Shown: positions 53,515-61,106 of the stretch, one piece after another
Numbering within the stretch: the first letter of the stretch is position 1
How the letters are laid out: each line of letters opens with the position of its first letter
From: Ignavibacteria bacterium
Lineage (GTDB): Bacteria > Bacteroidota > Ignavibacteria > UBA10030 > SZUA-254
Length of the DNA: 64,000 nucleotides
Assembly: GCA_016178595.1 (NCBI GenBank)
Contig: JACOSY010000005.1
Location: forward strand, 41,403-105,402
Reading direction: 5' to 3'
The notes under the pieces: model-generated
Told to the model about the DNA's origin: nothing
The model's input: only the letters and a program-made list of their open reading frames with translations
Databases searched by the model: none
Translations under genes and position numbers: made by a program

Positions 53515-53748
53515 TTACGGTTTTGGTGCATCTCCAGGGCTGGAAATGACGGACTTTGGTTTTGGTGCATCTCCAGGGCTAGAAATGACGGACTTTGGTT
53601 TTGGTGCATCTCCAGGGCTAGAAATGACGGACTTGCCCGCAGAGGTACCAGCCGCAAACGAGATCGCCAAATTGGTGGCGATGATGAGCGCCATCGCGAC
53701 GACGATTGATGCCACGCGCTTGGCTGTACGACCATTCTTGTTAAACAT
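53515..53748 (-). CDS. Secreted peptide precursor with three 13-residue repeats
   Basis: A 77-residue product. Residues 1-33 are a signal peptide with a basic start and hydrophobic core (VASIVVAMALIIATNLAISF) ending before AAGTSAG. The remainder is three exact copies of KSVISSPGDAPKP, ending at the stop. An AGGAG site lies eight nt before the ATG. The layout, a signal sequence and identical tandem units with lysines at each boundary, recalls multi-copy peptide precursors. No family is recognised. Confidence 0.75.
   Translation of the reverse strand: MFNKNGRTAKRVASIVVAMALIIATNLAISFAAGTSAGKSVISSPGDAPKPKSVISSPGDAPKPKSVISSPGDAPKP
53519..53633. repeat. 39-nt tandem repeat, three units
   Basis: Units at 53519-53557, 53558-53596 and 53597-53633 (last one short by two nt). 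They differ at a single base, indicating recent expansion or active homogenisation. They encode the peptide repeats. Confidence 0.9.
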
Positions 53749-53946
53749 GACGCAATCTCCTATTATTAATGAATTTTAAAATGAAGAATTCTCTCTATCT
53801 CTTTAGAAAACCTCTCACTGACAAGGTATGAAAACCTGCATGAATCAACAATAATTTTAATGAAAAAACGTGAAAAATTTTCATGTGTGGAATGGCGTGC
53901 TGTCTATCACCTTTTTGCGTGTATAAAAAAATATTTGCGATATGTC

Positions 53947-53975
53947 TTGACAAACTTCATATTAATGCCTATATT
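53947..53975 (+). promoter_or_regulatory. Promoter of the membrane protein / AAA+ operon
   Basis: TTGACA, 17 nt, TATATT. It lies inside the longest open frame but upstream of the ATG at 54021, so it fixes that start. Confidence 0.7.
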
Positions 53976-54020
53976 CTCAGAGTCAAAAATGCAGTGCTGA
54001 AACAACGGAGCCCGTTTTCG

Positions 54021-55148
54021 ATGAAATTACCGTGGAAAATCGCTTTTGCATGGGCTGGAATGCAGGCTGTGTATTTCATAGGCTTGCTCTGTCTTCCTCA
54101 CAAAGAAATAGTTGCGGCATCTTTAATAAATCGTGGAATTCAGTCACTTCTCCTTGTACTCTCCCTCTTTATCTTTAGCCGGGAACCTAATCGGAAAAAC
54201 AAATTCGTATTTCTGAATTTCACTCTTTATTTTTCAGCTTTGTCACTTTTTCCCGTGTCCGATTTTTTTGGTGTCGCTTTCTTCACCGGCTGGAAGTACA
54301 CTGCGCATGTTTTTTTTGTCTTTAGCGTCATCCTCACAGAAGTCATGGCTTCGTTGACCATATCTTATCTCGTGTTTGATCTTTTATTCCGAGATGCGAC
54401 GGTTTTGCGAAAGTACTTCTTCGCATTCATCGTGACCCTGTTTTTCACCGTCCTCTATTATCATCCGTTCTTTAATGATCCACTCTACCTCTATTCAATC
54501 GAAGACATCAAACAATGGAAGACCTTGTCAAGTCAAGTACCGGAGGGGGCAGAAGTCCCATCGGCTCTCGACCTTGCAAGCAAAGTAAAATTGCAATCTT
54601 GGCAAGACGGTCACGCAGTAGGCGATCTGTATCCTGATCAAAACATCAAGAGAATAGAATATCTTTTGCCGTACCTTGAAAGAAATAACTGGCGCATTCT
54701 TTTCTTCAAGCCACTGTATCTGAGCAATATCTACATGAATGTGATGTTCATCGTTTTCATTCTCTTATTCTTCGGTTATCAATATAAGAAGGATCCTCCT
54801 CAAGGTGCATATATTGATAAGATCATGTTCCTGTTGCTCCTCTTCTCGTCGATGGAAATTCTGCACTTTTGGGGGTATATTAAGACCGTCGAATACAGTT
54901 TGTGGGATGAGTTGTTCAGCGTCGGGCAGTATATTACCGTGCTCATAGAACTATTGATGGTATTCTTCTTCAGCCTGCGACTAAAGTTTATTACATCAGT
55001 TCAGGGAGAATTCTATGAGACCGAACTTGCCGCCAATCCACAACAAATAAGTCGTTGGAGGGACTGGGTAGATAATTTGATTCTTGCTCATTTCTTCAAT
55101 TTCAAACTATTCAATGGGAGATTATTCCAAAATCCGCACACCAAGTGA
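54021..55148 (+). CDS. Polytopic membrane protein of unknown family
   Basis: A 375-residue protein with about eight predicted helices. Five lie in the first 160 residues (for example FAWAGMQAVYFIGLLCLP and FAFIVTLFFTVLYYHPFF), then comes a soluble loop of about 110 residues (IEDIKQWKTLSSQVPEGAEV...), then three more helices ending IELLMVFFFSLRLKFI and a 55-residue cytoplasmic tail. The layout resembles a membrane sensor with an extracytoplasmic ligand-binding loop. GGAG lies ten nt before the ATG. The next gene begins 44 nt downstream and encodes an AAA+ regulator. Confidence 0.65.
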   Translation: MKLPWKIAFAWAGMQAVYFIGLLCLPHKEIVAASLINRGIQSLLLVLSLFIFSREPNRKNKFVFLNFTLYFSALSLFPVSDFFGVAFFTGWKYTAHVFFVFSVILTEVMASLTISYLVFDLLFRDATVLRKYFFAFIVTLFFTVLYYHPFFNDPLYLYSIEDIKQWKTLSSQVPEGAEVPSALDLASKVKLQSWQDGHAVGDLYPDQNIKRIEYLLPYLERNNWRILFFKPLYLSNIYMNVMFIVFILLFFGYQYKKDPPQGAYIDKIMFLLLLFSSMEILHFWGYIKTVEYSLWDELFSVGQYITVLIELLMVFFFSLRLKFITSVQGEFYETELAANPQQISRWRDWVDNLILAHFFNFKLFNGRLFQNPHTK

Positions 55149-55192
55149 CATTGTGTTCCGGAAGTGTATCTCATTTTCGACAAGAGGAAGGT

Positions 55193-56221
55193 ATGGAAAA
55201 AGAAAAGAAGACAAAAGCAGTTGAAGAAAAAAGACCGGGGGCCATTGAGTACCCAATCATCGGGAAGAGTCGTGTGGTCGAACAACTGCTGAAGCAAATC
55301 AGTCGACTTGCCAAGAACAGGCGAGACATCATGATTATCGGCGAGGCAGGGGTGGGTAAAGGTGCTGTTGCCAAGAATGTTTACTCGCTGGATCGTGTGC
55401 CGGATGAAAAATCTCCATTCATGTCTATTAATCTCTCTGTCCTTGACGACAGGGAACTCGAAGCGGTGCTTTTCGGTCATGATCGTGGTGTAGAAGGACT
55501 ACCGTATACCACGAAGCGTGGTCTATTCGAAATTGCCAACGGTGGAACAGTCTTAATCGAGGAGATCGAAGAAGCAAGTTTTCGCAATCAAATGAAAATC
55601 CTTGCCTTCATGAATGAGCGAACCACACGTCGAATTGGCGGGACACGACCTGAGTCGATCGACATCCGTCTCATTGTTACACTGAAAGAAGATCCTAAGG
55701 GCCTTGTCGAAAAGAGAAAATTACTTGAGGATCTTTATAATAGACTTGCAGATTTCGAGCGAGTAGAGATTCCGCCACTCCGTGAACGACCTGAAGATAT
55801 TCCGTTACTGGTGAAACACTTTGCCGGTGAACTCTGCCGGGAGATCGGAATTGGTGAACTTATCATTGATATCAACGCGATCGATGTCTTGGTCCGCCAG
55901 AGTTGGAGAGAAAACATTCGTGAGTTAAAGGCCGTCGTTGATAAGTCAGTGCTCTTCTCGAACGGCGGTCGTTTCATGCTGCCGCCTGAGCTCGTTGACG
56001 AAAAGACGGAGGTTGTAAAGATGATCAACAATCTTACGACTGGTCAAGATTTTATCCTCGATAAGTCATTGGATGCCATTGAGAAAGGCATCATCGAGCG
56101 CGCTCTCCAAAAATTCGGCTTCAATCAGTCGAGATCAGCTTCATTTCTTGGAATGACGGAACAAACGCTTCGATACAAGCTGAAGCGACTCAACATCGCT
56201 AGCTCGCGATCGCGAGTCTAA
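55193..56221 (+). CDS. NtrC-like AAA+ regulator lacking the GAFTGA motif
   Basis: A 342-residue protein: a short charged N-terminus without a receiver domain, an AAA+ domain (about 20-260) and a Fis-type helix-turn-helix (about 300-338, NQSRSASFLGMTEQTLRYKL). Walker A is GEAGVGKGAVAK; Walker B is GTVLIEEIEE, with the usual aspartate replaced by glutamate. R-finger region: LYNRLADFERVEIPPLRERP. Where sigma54 activators have GAFTGA this protein reads FGHDRGVEGLPYTTKRG, so it probably does not remodel sigma54. An AGAGGAAGG site supports the ATG at 55193. It is likely controlled by the membrane protein encoded before it. Confidence 0.85.
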   Translation: MEKEKKTKAVEEKRPGAIEYPIIGKSRVVEQLLKQISRLAKNRRDIMIIGEAGVGKGAVAKNVYSLDRVPDEKSPFMSINLSVLDDRELEAVLFGHDRGVEGLPYTTKRGLFEIANGGTVLIEEIEEASFRNQMKILAFMNERTTRRIGGTRPESIDIRLIVTLKEDPKGLVEKRKLLEDLYNRLADFERVEIPPLRERPEDIPLLVKHFAGELCREIGIGELIIDINAIDVLVRQSWRENIRELKAVVDKSVLFSNGGRFMLPPELVDEKTEVVKMINNLTTGQDFILDKSLDAIEKGIIERALQKFGFNQSRSASFLGMTEQTLRYKLKRLNIASSRSRV

Positions 56222-56242
56222 CACTCTTCACTGAACGAGAAA

Positions 56243-56275
56243 AAGCCCTTGCGTAACCGGCAAGGGCTTTTTTGT
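56243..56275. terminator. Bidirectional rho-independent terminator
   Basis: AAGCCCTTGC and GCAAGGGCTT form a ten-pair stem, with T runs on both sides (TTTTTTTG rightward, TTTTTCTC leftward). It serves the AAA+ gene and the convergent glycosyltransferase gene. Confidence 0.88.
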
Positions 56276-56289
56276 TTTCCTCCAATTTT

Positions 56290-57384
56290 TCAAAGCGTTC
56301 GTTCCTTCCAGACAACTTTCCTGCTTGCAAAGGCAACAAAGGGAATGAGAAGTATATAGAATGTGAAATACACTTCGAATGCAATGAAGTATTTGAAGTA
56401 CTTGCTCACGGTGAATTCACGTAACACCTTCCCAATGAACCTGCCATCCCCTACTGCCATTGAAACAAGCGCCACGCCGAGCACCGGGAATGATGCTGCG
56501 TATACACCGGCGATCAGTGCTATTCGGAACATCCATCCAATAGCCATAATGAGAAGGCCGTGGAAGACCATGTCGAGGCCGCCGACTCCCCATCGCTGCT
56601 TCTGTCGAAAAAGCTGCTTCCAAGTCTTACAAGCATTACTCGTGACGACAGTATGGGAGTTTGCCGGGAAACGGACCTTGAGTTTTGTCTTTCGACGGAT
56701 GGATTGAACGAGAGAATAATCCTCTGTTACGCTAAAGGCGATCTCCTTATACCCTCCGGTTTTATCATACGCAGATCGACGCACGGATAGATTGTTGCCG
56801 ATCGCTGTCAGAGGGATATTCCACCCGGCAGTTGCCGATGCAAGATTGAAAAGGAAAACCCAATCGAGTGCTTGAATCCCCTCAAACGTTCGATCTGCTT
56901 TGAGCAGGGTAAAGCCTCCCACAATAGCAGTTTCCTCATCGAAATACTGCACAGTCTCTCGAACCCAACCCGGTTGGACAGTACAATCGGCGTCGGTGAA
57001 CATCAGTATCTCGCCCCTTGATACTTCGATGCCCTGTGTAATGGCGTTCGTCTTTCCCCGGAGATTCCCTTCGCCCGGTTTCGCGTGGAGAGCCAGGAAC
57101 GATCGCGATTGCCGGTAACGTTCAATAATCTCTGCCGTTCGGTCGGTGGAACTGTCATTGACGAGGATGATTTCCAGCTTGTCGCGCGGGTACTCGATCT
57201 TCAAGAGCGATTCGACGCACTGTCCGATATGCTCCTCCTCATTTCGGGCCGCGACGATGACGGAGACCTGCGGCTCGTAATCGTATATTTTTTTTGTTCG
57301 ATTCGCTTTCTCCATTCCCATGCGCAGGAAAAGAATCATGAGAATATAGGCTATGGTCGCAACAGCGAGCAGGATAGAAATCAT
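56290..57384 (-). CDS. Membrane glycosyltransferase family 2
   Basis: A 364-residue GT-A enzyme with an N-terminal helix and three or four C-terminal helices. VSVIVAARNEEEHIGQCVES begins the nucleotide-sugar domain, MFTDADCTVQ holds the metal-binding DxD-like motif, and FRQKQRWGVGGLDM is the processive-type (Q/R)xxRW motif. It resembles cellulose-synthase-like and hyaluronan-synthase-like enzymes, or transferases that glycosylate lipid carriers. Substrate is unknown. Confidence 0.87.
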   Translation of the reverse strand: MISILLAVATIAYILMILFLRMGMEKANRTKKIYDYEPQVSVIVAARNEEEHIGQCVESLLKIEYPRDKLEIILVNDSSTDRTAEIIERYRQSRSFLALHAKPGEGNLRGKTNAITQGIEVSRGEILMFTDADCTVQPGWVRETVQYFDEETAIVGGFTLLKADRTFEGIQALDWVFLFNLASATAGWNIPLTAIGNNLSVRRSAYDKTGGYKEIAFSVTEDYSLVQSIRRKTKLKVRFPANSHTVVTSNACKTWKQLFRQKQRWGVGGLDMVFHGLLIMAIGWMFRIALIAGVYAASFPVLGVALVSMAVGDGRFIGKVLREFTVSKYFKYFIAFEVYFTFYILLIPFVAFASRKVVWKERTL

Positions 57385-57469
57385 GTCGGATAATCGTGAA
57401 AGTCAGCCTGGGATGAATGTAAAGAAACATTTTCACTGAAACAATTTGGACGATCATTCGCACGGCCGG

Positions 57470-57498
57470 TTGCTTCTCCGAAACCATTCCGGTATATT
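57470..57498 (+). promoter_or_regulatory. Promoter of the uridine kinase gene
   Basis: TTGCTT, 17 nt, TATATT. Transcription would start about five nt before the ATG at 57510. Confidence 0.6.
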
Positions 57499-57509
57499 GC
57501 ACACGACCT

Positions 57510-58166
57510 ATGATGCAGCATCCTGTCATTATTGGAATTGCCGGTGGAACCGGTTCCGGCAAGACAACTGTCACAAAAAAAATCCTCCAAAGGCTTGATA
57601 AGGAAGCGGTTGTCGTCCTTCGGCACGACTACTATTATAGAGACCTTGCTGCGTTCCACGGCATGCAACCCGAGCATATCAATTTCGATCATCCGGATGC
57701 GCTTGAAACATCCCTGCTCATCCAGCATTTACACGACCTGAAACAGGGGAAGTCCATCGAACAGCCTCTGTATGACTACACGTCCTACCGGCGTCTTCCC
57801 GAAACGAAGCGGATCGAATCGAAGCATGTCGTCATTGTCGAAGGCATTCTGATCTTTGTCGAAAAGCAACTTCGCGAGCTGATGGACATCAAAATATTTG
57901 TTGATACGGATGCGGATGAGCGGCTCCTGCGTCGCTTGCGACGCGACCTGTTGGAGCGGGGTCGTTCGATCGAGTCGGTGATGGAGCAATACACGGTGAC
58001 GGTCAAGCCCATGCATCTGGAATTCGTCGAGCCGAGCAAGCGTTGGGCGGATGTGATCATACCGACCGGCGGCGAGAATCTCGTCGCGATCGATATGGTT
58101 GTCACTCGCATCCGGGAATTACTTCGCCATTCCGCGCACATCCATTCTTCCCTCCAGAATCTTTAG
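57510..58166 (+). CDS. udk: Uridine kinase
   Basis: It phosphorylates uridine and cytidine in pyrimidine salvage. The 218-residue protein has Walker A GIAGGTGSGKTTV, the substrate segment VVLRHDYYYRD, NFDHPDALET and LYDYTSYRR, and the lid with RDLLERGRSIESVMEQY. All are typical of Udk. A tandem ATG opens the gene; either codon could be used. Confidence 0.95.
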   Translation: MMQHPVIIGIAGGTGSGKTTVTKKILQRLDKEAVVVLRHDYYYRDLAAFHGMQPEHINFDHPDALETSLLIQHLHDLKQGKSIEQPLYDYTSYRRLPETKRIESKHVVIVEGILIFVEKQLRELMDIKIFVDTDADERLLRRLRRDLLERGRSIESVMEQYTVTVKPMHLEFVEPSKRWADVIIPTGGENLVAIDMVVTRIRELLRHSAHIHSSLQNL

Positions 58167-58195
58167 TTGATTATCGCGCTGAGAAGTGGTATATT
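58167..58195 (+). promoter_or_regulatory. Promoter of the M16 peptidase gene
   Basis: TTGATT, 17 nt, TATATT, beginning one nt after the udk stop. The transcript would start near 58202, which excludes a start codon at 58186 and supports the ATG at 58228. Confidence 0.7.
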
Positions 58196-58227
58196 TTAAC
58201 CACTTGAAAGGGATTTCTCCGGCTACC

Positions 58228-59541
58228 ATGCACAAACTCTCATCCAACGCGGCTTCAATCTCGCAGTCATCGCTCCATTCAAATTACAAGAAGACCATTC
58301 TTCCCAATGGACTCCGCGTGGTCACCGAGGAGATTCCGTACGTGCGATCTATTTCCATCGGTGTGTGGATTAATGTTGGATCGCGGGATGAGACCGAGAC
58401 TACGAACGGCATCTCGCATTTTCTTGAACACATGGTCTTCAAGGGCACGAAACGATATTCCGCGCAGCAGATCGCCCGCAGCCTTGAGCGAGTCGGCGGG
58501 TACTTGAACGCGTTCACGACGAAGGAACATACCTGCTATTTCGCGCGCATCCTTGATGAAAATCTCACCGAAGCCGTCGACGTCATCTCCGACATGGTGC
58601 AACGACCGGTCTTTGTCGTCAAGGAAATGGAGAAGGAGAAGGGTGTCATTCTCGAAGAATTGAAGAACATCGAAGACGATCCCGATGATCTCATCCACGA
58701 CTACTTCGACGGCAACGTTTTCTCCAAGCATCCCCTCGGATTTCCCATTATCGGACGGGCGCAGAATATCAAGAGCTTCAGTAAGAACGATCTGACCGAT
58801 TACGTTGTGAGCCATTACATCCCAAGTCGTATGGTAGTATCGGCAGCGGGCAATTTGAAACATGAAAAGCTTGTGGATCTCGTTGAGAAATTTTTCAATG
58901 GAAAGTCATCGTCGAACGGTTCCTCCGTCCGTCCATCGGGTCCGAAACGAATGCAGCCGAAAAAAGAAGTGTACGAGAAACCGATCATGCAGGCACATAT
59001 CTGCCTCGGGACACTCGGCTATGGCGTGAAGAGTCGCCAGCGTTATCCATTGCTTGTCTTGAACACACTGCTTGGCGAAGGGATGAGCTCACGGCTTTTT
59101 CAAAACATCCGGGAGAAGTATGGGTTCGCATATACGGTCTACTCGTTCGCGAATCTCATGAGCGACACCGGCAGCTTCGGTGTCTACGTCGGTACGGCTC
59201 AGAACAAGATCGATCGTTCCATCGAGCTGATCTACCGGGAGCTTGAGAAAGCAAAGACAAAGCCTATCATGGCCACCGAGTTGAAGCGGACGAAAGCCCA
59301 GATCAAGGGTTCCATGATGTTGAGCCTGGAAAGCATGTCGAACCGGATGATGCGACTTGGCAGCGGGGAATTTTTCTTCGGCCAATACATTCCTCTGGAT
59401 GAAATCCTCAGAAGCATCGATGCCGTCAAAGCTGAGGATGTGCAGAAGATCGCGCGGAAGCTGTTCCAGTTCGAAAATTTTTCGGCGGTTATCATCAAGC
59501 CTAAGGAAAGCAACGCATCCCCGGCGCAGAAGATTGTATGA
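58228..59541 (+). CDS. M16 family zinc peptidase
   Basis: A 437-residue processing-peptidase-like enzyme. The inverted zinc motif HFLEHM (HxxEH) is intact, with the distal glutamate in EKEKGVILEEL. The C-terminal half contains the arginine/tyrosine-type substrate segment REKYGFAYTVYSFANL. Closest in layout to the PqqL/YmxG/mitochondrial processing peptidase beta group. Likely cytoplasmic or periplasmic peptide turnover; no signal peptide is obvious. Confidence 0.93.
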   Translation: MHKLSSNAASISQSSLHSNYKKTILPNGLRVVTEEIPYVRSISIGVWINVGSRDETETTNGISHFLEHMVFKGTKRYSAQQIARSLERVGGYLNAFTTKEHTCYFARILDENLTEAVDVISDMVQRPVFVVKEMEKEKGVILEELKNIEDDPDDLIHDYFDGNVFSKHPLGFPIIGRAQNIKSFSKNDLTDYVVSHYIPSRMVVSAAGNLKHEKLVDLVEKFFNGKSSSNGSSVRPSGPKRMQPKKEVYEKPIMQAHICLGTLGYGVKSRQRYPLLVLNTLLGEGMSSRLFQNIREKYGFAYTVYSFANLMSDTGSFGVYVGTAQNKIDRSIELIYRELEKAKTKPIMATELKRTKAQIKGSMMLSLESMSNRMMRLGSGEFFFGQYIPLDEILRSIDAVKAEDVQKIARKLFQFENFSAVIIKPKESNASPAQKIV

Positions 59542-59617
59542 TCGGAATGAGAGGAGTAGGAAGTTCGCGTAAAAAATCTCCGGTTGCCGACGAGAATAAA
59601 GCAGGTATAGGTAGCTC

Positions 59618-61066
59618 ATGATAACGAAGGAATCGTTGAGTAGGAATTTGCTCGCGGCGCAGTACGCAGTGCGCGGGCCGATCGTTCATCGTGCCCAGCA
59701 GCTTGAAGAGCAAGGCAGAAAAATCATCTATTGTAACATCGGAAATCCGCAGGCGCTCAAACAAAAGCCGCTTTCCTATCTGCGGCAGGCGCTGAGTCTC
59801 CTCGAATATCCTCCTCTTCTTGAACGGCAAGAGATCCTCCATAGCTATCCACGTGATATAATAGAGAAGGTCAAGTCGATTTTGGAGCGACACCCGCACG
59901 GAACAGGCGCTTACACGCAGAGCGCAGGCATTCCATTCATCAGACAAGCTGTCGCCGACTTCATTCACAAACGGGATGGAATACCTACAGATCGCGATCA
60001 CGTTATCCTGACGGACGGTGCGAGTAAAGGCGTGCAAGCCTCCATCCTTGCTCTCCTGAAAAAACCGAACGATGGTTTCATGATTCCAATTCCTCAGTAC
60101 CCGCTCTACAGCGCAACCATTACTCTTTACGGTGGGAAACAGATCGGATATTTCATCGACGAGGAGAACGGCTGGCAATTGAATGAAACGATCCTGACGG
60201 CGAGCGTCGAGAAGGCGAAGCGCGAAGGAATCGATCCGGTCGCGATTGCAATCATCAATCCGGGCAACCCGACGGGTGCGGTTCTCTCGTATGAAAACAT
60301 CACGATGATTGTCGGATTCGCACGGCGATTCAACCTCTCGATCATGGCCGATGAGGTGTACCAGGAAAATGTCTACGATCCCAAAGCGAAATTCCATTCC
60401 TTCGCGAAGGTTATGCATGAGATTGGCGAGACAGGGGTTTCGCTTTTCAGTTTTCATTCTGTCTCGAAAGGTTTTCTCGGCGAATGCGGTCATCGCGGAG
60501 GATATGTCGAGTTCCGAAACATTCCGGACGACGTTCTCTCCGAGCTTGTCAAGCTTCAATCCATCAGTCTCTGCGCTAATGTCGACGGCCAGATCGCGAC
60601 GTACCTGATGGTCACGCCGCCGAAGGTCGGCGATGAAAGCTATGAGACGTACGTGAAGGAACGCGACGGCATTCTTGCCGCATTGAAAGCGAAAGCGGAG
60701 CTGCTCGGAGAAGAGATCAACAAAATCGACGGCATGTCGCTTGCCGTGCCGCAAGGTGCGATGTATGCGTTTGTGAAGTTCGAGCTGCCACCCGACCCTC
60801 GTGTGGATATGAGCACGATGTCGAATGTTGAGCGACTCGACTATGAATCGAAACGTGATGAACACTATTGCCTGGGATTGCTCGAGAAGGCCGGGCTCTG
60901 CGTTGTTCCCGGATCGGGGTTCGGACAGCTTCCCGGAACGCTGCATTTCAGGACAACCTTCCTGCCGCCGCTGGAAGAGATCAAGGAGTTCGTGAAGAAG
61001 CTGAAGGAATTCCATCTGAGATATGTTCAGAAGCTGGAAGAGAGTTATCAGTTGTCGCATTCGTAA
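59618..61066 (+). CDS. Alanine-aminotransferase-like class I/II aminotransferase
   Basis: A 482-residue PLP enzyme with the long N-terminal region of eukaryote-type alanine aminotransferases (GNPQALKQKPLSYLRQ; GAYTQSAGIPFIRQAVADF). The PLP lysine is in SFHSVSKGFLGECGHRGGY, the pyridine-contact aspartate region in INPGNPTGAVLSYENI and ADEVYQENVYD, and the carboxylate-binding arginine in HFRTTFLPP. It probably converts alanine and 2-oxoglutarate to pyruvate and glutamate. It lies 40 nt upstream of nuoG. Confidence 0.92.
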   Translation: MITKESLSRNLLAAQYAVRGPIVHRAQQLEEQGRKIIYCNIGNPQALKQKPLSYLRQALSLLEYPPLLERQEILHSYPRDIIEKVKSILERHPHGTGAYTQSAGIPFIRQAVADFIHKRDGIPTDRDHVILTDGASKGVQASILALLKKPNDGFMIPIPQYPLYSATITLYGGKQIGYFIDEENGWQLNETILTASVEKAKREGIDPVAIAIINPGNPTGAVLSYENITMIVGFARRFNLSIMADEVYQENVYDPKAKFHSFAKVMHEIGETGVSLFSFHSVSKGFLGECGHRGGYVEFRNIPDDVLSELVKLQSISLCANVDGQIATYLMVTPPKVGDESYETYVKERDGILAALKAKAELLGEEINKIDGMSLAVPQGAMYAFVKFELPPDPRVDMSTMSNVERLDYESKRDEHYCLGLLEKAGLCVVPGSGFGQLPGTLHFRTTFLPPLEEIKEFVKKLKEFHLRYVQKLEESYQLSHS

Positions 61067-61106
61067 GTGTTTGTGATTCGAGCTGAGGGAATCAAAAGGA
61101 CATTTG

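Noticed and set aside
53519..53633. CRISPR array
   Set aside because: The repeats are adjacent without spacers, coding, and in the same frame.
53883..54020. N-terminal extension of the eight-helix membrane protein
   Set aside because: The promoter at 53947-53975 is within it, and the cysteine-rich extension has no membrane or signal logic.
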